Positions 34,740 to 47,160 of a stretch of 64,000 nt of DNA are shown here, piece after piece (position 1 is the stretch's first letter; each line of letters begins with the position of its first letter). Source of the stretch: Lineus longissimus (taxonomy: Eukaryota; Nemertea; Pilidiophora; Heteronemertea; Lineidae); contig NC_088319.1 of NCBI RefSeq assembly GCF_910592395.1, forward strand, positions 2,604,001-2,668,000, given 5' to 3'. The notes under the pieces are model-generated. The model had not been told where the DNA came from. It saw nothing but the letters and a program-made list of their open reading frames with translations, and did not search any database. The translations under genes were made by a program, and so were the position numbers.

Positions 34740-35105
34740 TACTTCCTTTTATGCACATTGAATCTTACGAAATGCTGAAGGGTTGACCACAGGCACCTCC
34801 AGTCCATTTTGGCTAGAACTTGAAATCCTAAAGCAATATGAAAGTCCTTCAAAACAAAGTGAGAGCCAATTTCAAGGGTGGGCATCTGTTCTTTGGAAAA
34901 CAAAAAACTTACACCCACCCTTCGAATTGGCACTTACTTCATTTTAAAAGAGTTCCAATAGCTTCAGGATTTCAAGTAGGCCTACTTGCAAAAATGGTGG
35001 CTGGTGCCTATGGCCAACCATGGAGGTATCCTTGGGTCAACCCTTGCAGATTCTGGACGAATTGTTTATACTTTTTGGCTCACCGTAGGGGAGTCTATAC
35101 AATAC

Positions 35106-35130
35106 CGCAGTGTCCGTCGTCCGTCGTCGT

Positions 35131-35174
<44 letters not shown>

Positions 35175-35178
35175 CGTC
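35106..35178. repeat. (CGT)n microsatellite
   Basis: CCGTCGTCGTCG-type repeats, interrupted at the ends by CCGTCGTCC. It marks the upstream end of the 302-bp satellite. The long arginine and valine frames crossing it are artefacts of the repeat. Confidence 0.95.
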
Positions 35179-35189
35179 GTATCCTAGTT

Positions 35190-36655
35190 CAAAAACAGTG
35201 GCACGTTTCTTAACCGCTAGGCCTATGAACTTAAAACTTTGTACACATGACCCCCTAGGTCAGATGACCCGTGACACTAAATTTCTGTCCGATCTGATTC
35301 TCTACTTGGCCACCAGGGGGCCAAATGTGGATATCTAAAAAGTGTGATATCTCGCTTATTAGTGACTTGTTTTCGATGAAACTTTTGTTGTAGGTACTCA
35401 TAGCAAATATACATCTTATATCATACGGGTTTTTAATTTGACCTACTTTTCAAGGTCACAGAGGTCATATGGCGTAAATTGGCCGTTAGAGTGTAAACTA
35501 TGGCACGTTTCTTAACCACTAAAGCTATGAACTTGAAACTTGGTACATATAACCCCCTATATCACATAGCCTCTGGTGCTGAATTTCAGTTTGATCTGAT
35601 TCTCAACTTTGCCACCAGGGGGCCAAAAGTGGAAATCTAAAAAGTGTGATATCTCGCTTATTAGTGACTTGTTTTCGATAAAATTTTTATGGTAGGTACC
35701 CTTAGGAAGGATACATTACATATCTTACGGGTTTTCAATTTGACCTACTTTTCAAGGTCACAGAGGTCATATGGCGTAAATTGGCCGTTAGAGTGTAAAC
35801 TATGGCACGTTTCTTAACCACTAAAGCTATGAACTTGAAACTTGGTACATATAACCCCCTATATCACATAGCCTCTGGTGCTGAATTTCAGTTTGATCTG
35901 ATTCTCAACTTTGCCACCAGGGGGCCATAAGTGGAAATCTAAAAAGTGTGATATCTCGCTTATTAGTGTCTTGTTTTCGATAAAATTTTTATGGTAGGTA
36001 CCCTTAGGAAGAATACATCACATATCTTACGGGTTTTCAATTTGACCTACTTTTCAAGGTCACAGAGGTCATATGGCGTAAATTGGCCGTTAGAGTGTAA
36101 ACTATGGCACGTTTCTTAACCAGTAAAGCTATGAACTTGAAACTTGGTGCATATAACCCCCTACATCAGATAACCTCTGATGCCAAATTTTGGCTCGATC
36201 TGATTCTTTATTCGGCCACCAGGGGGCCATAATGGAAAAAGTAAGAAGTGCAATATCTTGCTTATTTTTAGTGATTCGTTTTCAATAACATTTTTATGGT
36301 AGGTTCTCCTAGCAAGGATACATCACATATCATATGAGTTTTTGATCTGACCTGCTTTTCAAGGTCACAGAGGTCAAATGGCGTAAATTTGTCGTTTGAT
36401 TGTAACTATGGCACGTTTCTTAACCACTAAAGCTTTGAACTTGAAATTTGATACACATGACTCCCTACGTCATGTAACCTCGGACACCGAATTTCGATCT
36501 GATCTGGTACTCAACTCGGCCACCAGGAGGCCAAAACTAAAATAGGTAAAAAGTGCAATATCTCGTTTATTATTGACTTGTTTTTGATGATATTCTTATG
36601 GTACTTACTCCAAGCAACGATACATCACATGTCATACCGACTTTGGTTTGACCTA
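35190..36655. repeat. Satellite of about 302-bp units, roughly five copies
   Basis: Each unit runs CACGTTTCTTAACCACTAAAG, ATGAACTTGAAACTTGGTAC, GCCACCAGGGGGCCA, AGTGTGATATCTCGCTTATT, TTTTATGGTAGGTAC, GACCTACTTTTCAAGGTCAC. Copies 2 and 3 are nearly identical; the first and last two are diverged. AGGTCACAGAGGTCA, a perfect direct repeat of AGGTCA with 3-bp spacing, occurs at 35453, 35755, 36057 and 36362. Confidence 0.9.
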
Positions 36656-36867
36656 TATACTATACATGTACAATGTTTCTTAATCTGGATGAATTACAAA
36701 GCACCAAATATCTATACGGTGAGCACAATGGCCCCTGGCCGTTTCATTGTAATAAAACCTAGTGTGCTAAATTAATTTATGTGCTATTTATTCCTTCTTT
36801 TATGGATAGTGACCTTTTGCACCACTGAGATATGTAAAGCAGCAATGTGACAAACATTGGGTGTCCT

Positions 36868-37935
36868 CAAATGACAATGTTGCTACCTGGCTAAAATAGA
36901 ATGGATCATGACATCTAAATGAAGATAGTGTCACTATCTGGCTGAAAATAGAACAGAATCGTGGAACCAAACTGAAGATAGTGTCACTATCTGGATAAAA
37001 ATGGAACAGAATCGTGGGACCAAACTGAAGATAGTGTCACTATCTGGATAAAAATAGAACAGAATCGTGGAACCAAACTGAAGATAGTGTCACTATCTGG
37101 ATAAAAATAGAACAGAATCGTGGAACCAAACTGAAGATAGTGTCACTATCTGGATAAAAATAGAACAGAATCGTGGAACCAAACTGAAGATAGTGTCACT
37201 ATCTGGATAAAAATAGAACAGAATCGTGGAACCAAACTGAAGATAGTGTCACTATCTGGATAAAAATGGAACAGAATCGTGGAACCAAACTGAAGATAGT
37301 GTCACTATCTGGATAAAAATAGAACAGAATCGTGGAACCAAACTGAAGATAGTGTCACTATCTGGATAAAAATAGAACAGAATCGTGGAACCAAACTGAA
37401 GATAGTGTCACTATCTGGCTAAAAATGGAACAGAATCGTGGAACCAAACTGAAGATAGTGTCACTATCTGGCTAAAAATAGAACAGAATCGTGGAACCAA
37501 ACTGAAGATAGTGTCACTATCTGGCTAAAAATAGAACAGAATCGTGGAACCAAACTGAAGATAGTGTCACTATCTGGCTAAAAATAGAACAGAATCGTGG
37601 AACCAAACTGAAGATAGTGTCACTATCTGGATAAAAATAGAACAGAATCGTGGAACCAAACTGAAGATAGTGTCACTATCTGGATAAAAATAGAACAGAA
37701 TCGTGGAACCAAACTGAAGATCGTGTCACTACCTGCTGGCTAAAACAGAACAGAGTCATGAGATCAACTGAAGTCTGTGTCTCTACCTCGCTAAGATGGA
37801 ACTGAATCATGGGCCGGACTAAACTGAAGACCGCGTGGCCTATACCTTGGCTACAATAGACTTGACTGAATCATGGGGCCTAACTGAAGACTGTCACTAT
37901 CTGGCTGAAATAGAACTGTAAATCATGGGGCTAAA
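36868..37935. repeat. 53-bp minisatellite, about 15 regular copies
   Basis: The unit is GAAGATAGTGTCACTATCTG, GATAAAAATAGAACAGAATC, GTGGAACCAAACT. Copies from 36921 to about 37715 are near-identical; a diverged half-copy precedes them and three or four diverged copies follow. Each contains GATAGTGTCACTATC, a 15-bp palindrome. GATAAAAAT and GCTAAAAAT variants are grouped, as expected from block amplification. Confidence 0.95.
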
Positions 37936-37939
37936 CAAA

Positions 37940-39055
37940 AAGTCAGGTTAAACTTTTCCAGGGGTCATTGCGCGCCTCAATTCACTTGAAATTCCGGCGA
38001 TGACGTATAATGTTTCCAGGGTCTATTCAGCCGTTTTTAATGGGTATGAAAAAGACCCCGGATGTAGCGGTCGAGCCAGGTTCAGATCGATAGCTATAAA
38101 TAGCCCGTGTTATAAAACGTAAACCCCCGCGTAATGAATAAGATCCGGATATACGAGCATTGCATTGGCGTGTTTCTGACATTCTAGCAGCATAACCTTC
38201 TTTTGCATGTCATCTCAGATCGGTCGAAGGTCTCTTGACAGGATATGACATGATGTTGGAGCCCTGAGTTGTGTAAGGTAGGTTCTCATGAAAAGAGCAA
38301 ATTAACGCGGGGTCAGAAGTTCAGGATCTCTCTCTTATTCCAGTTTAAAGCTGACGGGTCAAATAAACCGTCTGGAATGCACCTCGGAGAAACACTCAAT
38401 TGGCCTACTTTACAATAAGAATGGTCATGATGGTCCTCCCAAACACATCACGGGATGTATTGGTAGGCCTAAAGTATAGGTTAGTTGTTGTGTTTGCCTG
38501 TCGTAAGCCAACACGACATTTTATGTCATTAAACGCCATATTTGCACATGGTCCGACACATATTCTGTATCTGCATGAATTTTAATCTATAGCACTTTAT
38601 ATAGGATAGGCCTTCTGGTCAACGTCTTGTGTCTCAATATGGAGGTACTATTTAAGTCTCAATTGCTTCGCAACAACTTTCCGTCATTATTGGTAGTCAA
38701 CTCTGTTATTGGGGCGCTCGAAAGCTGACGGGTCAAATGTGCATTTGGATCTTCTGCCGAACCTTTGTGAAAAACATTATTTGCATCCTATGAAAAAATT
38801 CACCCGCTACAAACTTAATTGTTAGTGGGACAAGTGATGTCAACGGTAGTTTGAAAAAATCATAGAAAGAAAAATCAAAGCTACTGCAATCGTCGTGCGG
38901 GTCCGGGAGTATATATACTGAGTCTCTAAAGGCCTATCCTCACATAAGCGTTCCTATCAACGTAAACCACGTTGCTCACAATCTACTTGCGCCGGATATA
39001 ATAAGCGTCGTGAAACATTTTCGTAAAGATACATTTTGTATTTCATTTTTGGTTC
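37940..39055. other. No gene; upstream region of the flavoprotein gene
   Basis: No repeat with clear ends and no exon. GCTGACGGGTCAAAT occurs twice (38350, 38726). TTCCAG at 39053-39058 is a possible acceptor just before the ATG at 39069, so an upstream noncoding exon may lie here. Confidence 0.4.
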
Positions 39056-39068
39056 CAGCGACGTCGCA

Positions 39069-42000
39069 ATGAGGTTGGCACGAAAGCGCGTATGTATTGT
39101 CGGGGGTGGTGCGGCTGGAATGGCTGCTGCCTGGAGCATGGGGCAGCACGGAGACCAGTTTGAGGTCGAGATGTGGGAAAAGGCCTCTGTTCCCGGGGGA
39201 GTCGCCACTAGTATTGATGTCGGTAAGTTGGCAGGCTGGCGGGCACATGAACTTGATTGCTGGAGCCTGAAGCATAGAGCCCCGAAAGTGGGACCTTGTG
39301 CTACCATTACCCTTGCCAGTTTGGCTGAAGGACGACAATAACCCCTTCGGCGCCAGTTTGGGTCGATCGACGTCATCACACTCCCCTCTACGATCGTTTC
39401 TATTTTAGGGGGTGGCATGTTCATCAACGACGGAGTCCAGGGCTACACCCCGACCTACCGAAATGTGGTCAACATCCATAAGTCTCTTGGAATCACGCAC
39501 ACCCCTGTCGAGTTCACAGTCTCTTTCGGGAAGGATGAGACGTGTTGGAATAATTGGAGGGAGAGAGACTTGGTGGCGAGACTCAGGTACGAAACTATTG
39601 AATTCCATTCATGCCGTGACTACTCCACCTATCGTGGCCTCAGTGTTTAAAAGACTACATGACAATGTATTGTAATAAATCTTAATGAGGTTCTTTAGGC
39701 AGGAGCAAGGTAGCAGGGTCGTATTTAACTTTTCGTCCTGGGGGTAGTAGGTTCGGGGGGAAAACATCACTGCTCGCTCAAAAGGTGCCAAATCTCTCTG
39801 AAAACCACGTATTTCAGAGACGTCGGAGGGGCAGTGCTCCGTTCTTTATTTGACACCTTGTATACAAGTGGTCATCAGTTGGTTCGAGAAATAATCCCGT
39901 GCTATTTCCAACACATTTAATTGTACAGACCTGAGATCAAGCGGTTTGGAGATGTCCTCAAATGGATACAAAGAATGGAGCCTCTTTCCGTCCTTTGGCC
40001 CATCAGCCTCGTCTTGAATGTGACGGGATTCCCGGAAGAGTTCGGCGACCTCATGGTATACCCACTGGTAGCCCTGTTTTTTGGTAAGCCCACAGTAGTA
40101 TACATGTATATCCTGTGCATTTTCTTCTTCAGCGTTCGCTTGGAGGTTTTTCACACAACTGAAAATCATTTGAGGTATTTCGTTTCACAAAAGAAAAACC
40201 CGCCTATAATTTTGTTGGCCGAAAAAACGATTAAAGGTGTTTTTGAAGCTCAAAAATATTTACGGGTATTTCTAAGAGTAGACTTCATGGGACGGCGAAT
40301 GGAAATGCCTCTGCGATTTGACTCGGTATATTTTGCTTGTGTTTTAGGGACAGGTAACCAAACACCACGCATCTCCTCGGCGGTTGTCGCTAGAGTTTTC
40401 TTAGACCCCGACTTGCGGTTGTTCCATTATTGTCCCGAGAGGTTGCTGAATATGAAGCCAAGGATGTTTGCGTTCGACAATTTAGAGGAGGTTTATTCTA
40501 AGATGGCAAAGAGTTGTGGCGACAACGTTAAGGTACGACAGTAGTTTATTGGTTGGGCACTTTCTTTGACCTCGAACTGTAGCTTTTTACCCGATTAGGC
40601 ATGATTTGCAGTTGAGCACGACGCATTGTCTTCCTTGAAGGAGATATCGTTAGAAGTCATGTCAGTTAAACGCAAATCGTACCATCGTCACATCCGGGGC
40701 CGAATTTCTGAAGTGTCGTATTCTATTGTCTATCCATTTTTAGGTTCTGTGTAATAAGACAGTCAGTAGGGTGGTGCGGTCAAGTGATCTAGTCTACGTT
40801 TACGAGGAGGGCTCGGAGAATCCGACAGAATATGACGAAATTATCCTTGCCTGCGACGCTGAGACCAGCCTCAGAATCCTAGAGAAGCCCACATATTGGG
40901 AGAGGAAATGTTTGGGTAAGGAAGCTATCCAGCTAAGCAATGACTTCAAGTTTTGATCGTTGTAGGGGAGAAGCAACTTTCTTAATGTGATGATCCTGTT
41001 TATAAGTCGCGGTTCTGCTCGGAGCCATTTTTGCATGACAACCCAACATCCATGCCTAACTCGTCCCTTTACTACCTTCATATTTCATTCATCTGTTTCG
41101 AGTAGTCGCGGCAAGGCTGGAGGCCATTTTCGTACAAAAAAAAAAACATAACTCACGCCCAACTTGCCCCTTCAAATGCGGTACTTGACTTTATTTTCAG
41201 GCAATGTTGAGTACTATGATGACGTCACCTTCACTCACGAAGACCGTGACTACATGCATAAATACTATGACGTCGACATCAACACTGACCAATACTTCGT
41301 CAGGACCGACCCGCAGGATCGGAAAAAAATCGAAATGTCATTCAACCTCTCGAACTATCAGCCACAGCTAAAACATAAACCGAATGACAGGAATATATTT
41401 CAGACGATATTCCTGGACAAGCGGGACCGGGCTATTTGGACGGAGCAGGACATCTCAAAGGACAAGATTCTCTGTGAGAAGTGGTGGCGGCAAATGACCC
41501 ATACTTGGCGCCATTTTGCGTCCGTTCCGCCCTTGGTGCGGTTTATACAGGGGACGAAACATACGTGGTACTGTGGGTCGTGGACGTTGGCAAACACGCA
41601 CGAAGTGGCAACTATCTCAGGTATAGTCCTGTTTTCTTTTACGTTTTGCGCAAACGAAAGGACCATCGAAGTCCACTGATTACAAAATACCGATTTAGAT
41701 ATAGATACGTTTAGTGGCCTCCTCTTATTTTCGATAATCTGAAGTCCTCTCGACACTTGTTTGATGGTTCCGTTCTTAACTCCAGGTCTGACAGTAGCTC
41801 ACCGACTCGGGGCAGAATACCCGTTCACGACAGACGAGTTCGCGTGTAAACAGTTCGACTTTTACATCGAGGCCATCCATGGCACAACTAGAACGCCCAG
41901 GTCATGCTGTTCCCGTTTCGGCAGTAAACTTTGGTTTGGGGCAAAAGGTAAAAATGGAATTACAGTATTACCGGTAAAATAGATCACATTACGCAAAGCT

Positions 42001-42406
42001 TCCGCTTAAACCTGTTAGAGGTCGACTCAAAAAACTTGGCAGTAGTTCGAAATAATGTTTTTGATTTCAAAAGGCCAACGAAAGCACAATTTCTTCCTCA
42101 AGAACTTAAAAACATATACATTGTTTTGAAAATATACGTTGATTTGGATTTAAGAACCTGCCTCACATTCGATTTTGAGTACGATAATTTTGGGATCTTT
42201 GTACATCGTCGTTAATTCCTGATTGCAAAACCTGCCTTGTACTTTACAGCGTTCCATCCCTAACTCTGCTTAATGTTTTTTCAGTGTTTGGAGCTAGCAT
42301 TGTCGGCCTCCTCCTTCTGCCGTTTGCCCTGTTAGCCCTGCTGGGAGTATTCCTAAAAGGCCGTGTACTCCGCTCAAGGGCCACGCAACGATTACGACAC
42401 CGATGA
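39069..42406 (+). CDS. COG2907-type FAD/NAD(P)-binding amine oxidase-like protein, membrane-anchored
   Basis: Eight exons: 39069-39222, 39409-39586, 39929-40083, 40348-40532, 40744-40915, 41201-41620, 41786-41947, 42285-42406. All phases close, giving 515 residues. The N-terminus has a Rossmann dinucleotide fold, VCIVGGGAAGMAAAWSM (residues 8-24), with WEKASVPGG ending the second strand. GGGMFINDGVQGYTPTYRN follows, and the signature GSWTLANTHEVATISG lies near 407-422, then AHRLGAEYPF. This combination is that of the COG2907 predicted NAD/FAD-binding proteins, related to flavin amine oxidases; the substrate in animals is not known to me. Residues 477-500 are a strong hydrophobic span followed by a basic tail (RSRATQRLRHR), so it is probably tail-anchored. 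No signal peptide. The gene looks intact. Confidence 0.88.
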
Positions 42407-42601
42407 GATGGGATCACTGACATCGGCGGAGGTGACGTGATGTCATCTCACGTGAATCCTTGACGAAATCGGACCGGTAGTTCTTGCACATCGGCCCAAA
42501 AAGACGTGGTCATTTACTTCTGAAACCGACTATGTATATATGAAGACTTTAGTAATGTATATATGAAAAACGTTAGTGAACATATGATTTAAAAATCATA
42601 T

Positions 42602-42766
42602 GGCCCAAATTCATAAAGGGCGTTTAAGGGTTAGACATGTACAACTTCTCTCTAATCAGTTTCAGGGCCTATTCATATTCTGTGAAGATTCACATCAAGG
42701 GCCAGAATCTGTCTATTCAGTAGTTAAACGCTGTTTTAAGCTAAACGCCCTTTATGAATTTGGCCC
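42602..42766. mobile_element. 165-bp MITE with CATAT target duplication
   Basis: GGCCCAAATTCATAAAGGGC, GTTTAA at the left is mirrored by TAAACGCCCTTTATGAATTT, GGCCCC at the right. CATAT flanks both sides (42597-42601 and 42767-42771). It lies about 200 bp past the flavoprotein stop codon, probably in the 3' UTR or just beyond. Confidence 0.75.
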
Positions 42767-43142
42767 CATATGTTTACAAATACAATCATAATGTTTTTTT
42801 CTCCCATGCTGTAGTACATTAGTAGTAATGGATATCTGGTAGTATTAACTACGGAACTTTTATCAATGGGGGACTTTGGGACCGTGTTATTTTCTCGCGA
42901 GGAAGTATCTGCTATAATTGACATGCTGAGCATAGACTCCATACAAAACTCTGGAATATCACGCTTTGAGATACATCTCCACTTTGTATGTTTTCTAATA
43001 TTTTGTCAATATGCGTCCTATTCTCTGTATACATGTATACATAAAAGTTGTATTCCGATATACGAAATAAACAAAAAACATTATACGTTAGCGTTTGTAA
43101 AATTTATGCGCGTTATTATTTCATCCACTTTGATCTTATTTC

Positions 43143-45185
43143 TTTAAGATTCTGGGACAGCATTGAATGAATGAAATTGTCATTTATATAGCGCCCGTAT
43201 CACTGGAACAATGTTCACAGGCGCTCATAAGCTTGCACAAACAAATATGTTTTTAAGTCTCTGCGGAAAGTATTGACGTCCTGTGCAGCTCTCAGGGTGG
43301 ACGGTAGTGAGTTCCACACCTGAGGCGCAAGAATGGAAAAGGATCGTCCTCCGAAAGTTTTTGGTCTGTATTTGTTTTCCTTTAGAAGGTCCATAGATCC
43401 AGAGCGAAGGGAGCGAGGGGGTGTGTAATGTTCGAGGAGATCGTTGAGGTAATTGGGTGCCAAATGATGGTATACTTTATAAGTGAGAAGAATTAACTTG
43501 AACTGTATGCGCTCGCGCACAGGCAGCCAGTGCAGCTCGGCAAGAACTGGAGTGATGTGTGCCCGACGATTGGTTCTAGTAACAAGGCGTGCTGCACGGT
43601 TTTGCACTAGCTGGAGCGTGCGTAGCGATTGTTCCGAAATTCCAGCCAGGCTGCTGTTGCAATAATCAAGTCTGGACAGCACGAGGGCTTGAGCAAGATT
43701 CTTGGTGGCATCAACTGTCAGCTGCCTCCTGACCAGACCTATATTCCGCAGGTGGTAAGAGGCAGAACGCACAACGCTTGACACATGTGCATCCATAGAC
43801 AAGTTAGAATCAAACAGAACACCGAGGTTCCGAACCGGAACTTTCGACACCTGAGCGGCTGTGCCGGCAATGTTGACTGAAGGTAACTCAAATGATTGCA
43901 GTGCGTACTGAGTGCCAAAGAGCATGACCTCAGTCTTGTCGGGGTTACCCTTTAACTTATTCACCGTCAACCAGTCCTGAATGCTGTTCAGTTTCCGTTC
44001 AAGCTCTGTACATTTGGTGGGTACTGCATCCACAACCTGATATGGGAGTGCCGTGTAAACCTGAGTGTCATCAGCATAGCCATGGCGGATTATGGTACAA
44101 TCCTTCAGGATGTCACCAAGTGGAAGAATGTAAATCAGGAACAACAGTGGTCCCAAAACAGACCCTTGAGGGACGCCACAATCGAGTCGTTTCACGTCAG
44201 ATTTTGCCCCATTTATCACTACCTGCTGTGTGCGCGAAGATAGGTAGGAACTAAACCAGTCAAGGGCTGATCCAGACACACCTAGGACTTTCTGGAGCCT
44301 ACCGAGCAAGATGGAATGATCCACCGTATCGAAAGCGGCACTTAAGTCTAATAGCACAAGAATGGCAGCTCCGTGATTATCAACCATCATTCTAATATCG
44401 GTCTGAACCTTGAGCACTGCGGTCTCAGTTGAGTGTCCTGCCTTGTAGGCTGATTGAAATGTATCCTGGAGAGAATGGGCCGTCATGTAAGCATTCAGTC
44501 GTACTGCCACAACCCTCTCGAGAACCTTTGATATGAAGGAGAGGTTACTGACCGGCCTATAGTTCTTCAGACTTTCACAATCTAGCATGGGCTTTTTTAG
44601 AAGCGGTGACACAAGGGCGCGTTTAAGGCTGTCCGGGACACATCCTTCCGATAGAGAACGATTGATGATTGTCCTTATGAAGGGCACGACGGACGACATC
44701 GATGCTTTCAAGAGCCAGGTGGGCATGGGATCCAAATCACAAGATTTGGATGGTGATTTACCGATTATCACTCGGATTTCGTTTTCCGTGGGCGGATCAA
44801 AGGAGGTAAGAGAGACGCAGGGCAAGGGGTTATCATCAGATGCAGCGGTGATGTTGGGCAAACTGGCACGGATTTTCTCCACCTTGTCAGAGAAAAAGTC
44901 TGCGAACCTGTCAGCTAGGTCCTTTGTGTCGTCGTGCTGCGGGAGTTTCACTTCCTTATCTTTGAGAAGGATCTCATTGAACACACGCTGTACAGCCTTA
45001 CTGTCCGTGCCGGCTTCACAGAGTTTGTCAGTGAAGTGTTTTGCCTTAGTGTCTTTGACTAACTGAATATAACGGCTCTTTGCACTGCAGAAGATCTCTT
45101 TGTGAACAACGAGCTTGGTCCTCTGCCACCTACGTTCAGCTTTCCGCTTTTCACGTTTTGCGTTGTACAGCATTGTGAAAGTTGT
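43143..45185 (-). mobile_element. 5'-truncated LINE of the CR1/L2/Jockey type
   Basis: The element covers the reverse transcriptase frame (43215-45173) plus a short 3' UTR ending GGCGCTATATAAATGAC, then ATTTCATTCATTC on the minus strand, the short terminal tandem repeat usual in CR1/L2-like LINEs. No endonuclease region is present: upstream of 45173 the frame meets a TAA within 12 codons. The undamaged frame suggests a young insertion. Confidence 0.85.
43215..45173 (-). CDS. Non-LTR retrotransposon reverse transcriptase
   Basis: 652 codons without a stop, ATG at 45173. Conserved reverse transcriptase blocks: NYRPVSNLSFISKVLERVV (residues about 205-223), LLDLSAAFDTVDHSILL (275-291), GVPQGSVLGPLLFLIYI (about 335-351) and the catalytic YADDTQVY (about 366-373). 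The C-terminal region has LHWLPVRERIQFKLILLTYK and WNSLPSTLRAA, typical of CR1/L2-like elements. The N-terminal endonuclease expected in a full ORF2 is missing, so the element cannot be autonomous in this copy. The first 100 residues (KREKRKAERRWQRTK) are basic linker. Confidence 0.95.
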   Translation of the reverse strand: MLYNAKREKRKAERRWQRTKLVVHKEIFCSAKSRYIQLVKDTKAKHFTDKLCEAGTDSKAVQRVFNEILLKDKEVKLPQHDDTKDLADRFADFFSDKVEKIRASLPNITAASDDNPLPCVSLTSFDPPTENEIRVIIGKSPSKSCDLDPMPTWLLKASMSSVVPFIRTIINRSLSEGCVPDSLKRALVSPLLKKPMLDCESLKNYRPVSNLSFISKVLERVVAVRLNAYMTAHSLQDTFQSAYKAGHSTETAVLKVQTDIRMMVDNHGAAILVLLDLSAAFDTVDHSILLGRLQKVLGVSGSALDWFSSYLSSRTQQVVINGAKSDVKRLDCGVPQGSVLGPLLFLIYILPLGDILKDCTIIRHGYADDTQVYTALPYQVVDAVPTKCTELERKLNSIQDWLTVNKLKGNPDKTEVMLFGTQYALQSFELPSVNIAGTAAQVSKVPVRNLGVLFDSNLSMDAHVSSVVRSASYHLRNIGLVRRQLTVDATKNLAQALVLSRLDYCNSSLAGISEQSLRTLQLVQNRAARLVTRTNRRAHITPVLAELHWLPVRERIQFKLILLTYKVYHHLAPNYLNDLLEHYTPPRSLRSGSMDLLKENKYRPKTFGGRSFSILAPQVWNSLPSTLRAAQDVNTFRRDLKTYLFVQAYERL

Positions 45186-45385
45186 CTGGTTGAAATACTG
45201 TTAGAAAAAGATTACAGTTAGAGGCCTCAGTTTCACACAAAATGCCCCTGTAGCCATGGGAAACCTTGATGATGCCGTAATATGATCAGTCCGCCGCAAA
45301 ATCCATGACAACAAATATGAGTGCCTTCTTCCTAAAACAGTTCATTAACCTCCAAGCTGTCACGTGCATAATTATGAGGAAGCAC

Positions 45386-45498
45386 ATCCGGAGGAAATAG
45401 GGAGTTCATGTTCGTTTCTCCGGCCCTGCACACAAACATGGTGCATTTTGTGTGCAGGGTCGGAGAAGCGAACATTAACCCTGATTTCCTCAGGATGA
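45386..45498. repeat. Long perfect-looking hairpin
   Basis: CATCCGGAGGAAATAGGGAG through TTTCTCCGGCCCTGCACACAAA is mirrored by TTTGTGTGCAGGGTCGGAGAA through TTTCCTCAGGATG around a loop of about 11 bp. The arms are about 50 bp with a few mismatches. No coding content; it is a small foldback element. Confidence 0.8.
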
Positions 45499-46278
45499 AG
45501 AAAACAGTGAAAACGTCCTGACGCCCCTGTCATTGATCTGCCAATAACATCTTAGCTAATTATTTATATGCAACGTCATCTAGACATCGACCCAACCCTA
45601 TGAATCTCGAGAACTGGTCACAAAATAGACCTCAATTCGTATACTCGCACCAGCTGACCGGAAAATCTCCCCATGCAGTCATGCATCTTCCCAAGATCAT
45701 GAATGATATATCGAACATTTCCTGCTTGTGTGATTATATGCGTGATGGAAAGAACTAACTTATACCAGTCTTCCTGGTTTGTTTACAACATCGGAGAAAG
45801 AAATCGTCCCCAGGATTGGCCATGGTGTGCACTTTACACAGTAACCTCGTCCAAAGCAATTGATAGGCCTACATACATTTCAGGGAAATCCCGTTTTCGA
45901 AAAGAACGGCGTTATTTTTAGAAATTATAACTAATTAATCGGGCATTATCGTAGACGTGAACTGTGAGAAGCTGTTTACGAGGAGAACGTTACGCTTGAC
46001 TTGAAATATTGTGCCAGATAAACCGTGGACTTGTTTGCCCAAACTGACCAAGCGTACAGCCATACTGGATCGAAGACAGTTGGAAAAAACGATTTTGTAG
46101 TCGTCCGAAATTTTGGGATCGCCATTCTTTCGGACTGTTCACAAAGATTTAATACGCTTCGTGTCGCCGCCGCTGAAGAGGACAAATATATGTGAACATG
46201 TACGCATGATTTCATGAGAAGACAAGCACGAGGTATGTACACATGTAAGCGTAGGTCTCTTTTCCAACCGTAGAAGGC

Positions 46279-46483
46279 GGCCCGGTTGTTCAAAGCCTGG
46301 CGAGTTTAGCGACCGCCACTAAACTTAGCGGAACCCTTGGGGTTCCTCTAATATGAAGTCCTTGAGGTTCCGCTAATTTAACGGTGACAAAGCGGCAATA
46401 GTAAACTTGGCGGCACGCTAGCTAAGATAACGGTGGTTTAGCGGCCGCCAAACCTGATAGCGTAGCTTTAAACAACCGGGCCC
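46279..46483. mobile_element. 205-bp MITE with GGCCCGGTTGTTCAAAGC ends
   Basis: GGCCCGGTTGTTCAAAGC at the left and GCTTTAAACAACCGGGCC at the right are inverted. The interior pairs GTTTAGCGACCGCCACTAAA with TTTAGCGGCCGCCAAAC and holds GGAACCCTTGGGGTTCC. The related element at 24151-24298 shares the CCGGTTG end. Confidence 0.75.
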
Positions 46484-46847
46484 TGGTGACCAATACATGT
46501 AAATTGTCCAGGTATACTTAACACGCACCGTTTATCAATGTTTAATTCAAATTCAAATTCAAATTGACTTGATGGTAACGATATAAAAATGTATTTTACA
46601 TAGTTACACGACTTATAGAGTATAATAGTATAATATACATACATGATACAGGCAATACTAAAGCTGAACATCAATGAACTAATAAGTAAACTAGCTAAAT
46701 CAAATGCATCAAATGTGAAAATGTTTATCAATGTGAAAGTGAGCGTCAGTTCAGTTGAGTTGTCATTATGAACGAATGTATTTCACTCTGAAATCAAAGT
46801 TAAAGTCAGAGTGGGACTCGTGAATAAAGCGCAACCGCTGCATTTAC

Positions 46848-47011
46848 AGTGGGACCTTTCTATTAGGGACACTCTGACCAATGGTGTCCTTAATTGAGAG
46901 ATGTCCTCATTACAGAGGTAAAATTTTATGTATACATTGTAAAATACCAATTTGGTAGTGATAGAGAGGGTGTCCTTAATAGAGAGGTATCCACTCAGGA
47001 AGGTTCCATTG
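46848..47011. mobile_element. 164-bp relative of the CAGTGGACC MITE
   Basis: Left end CAGTGGGACCTTTCTATTAG, right end GGAAGGTTCCATTG, flanked by TA. It lacks the amplified internal minisatellite of 34405-34739 and has only two GTCCTTAAT steps. Confidence 0.75.
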
Positions 47012-47160
47012 TACTTAGAGTAATCAGCCCGCTCTGAGGTATTTACGATAAAATATATCATGGAACTAGTATCAAAAACTCAAAAGTAAGATGAGTTTTT
47101 GAGCTCATTCAATCAGAAGTAAAGAATACAATTAGTTCTGTGTCTCATCAAGTATGGCCA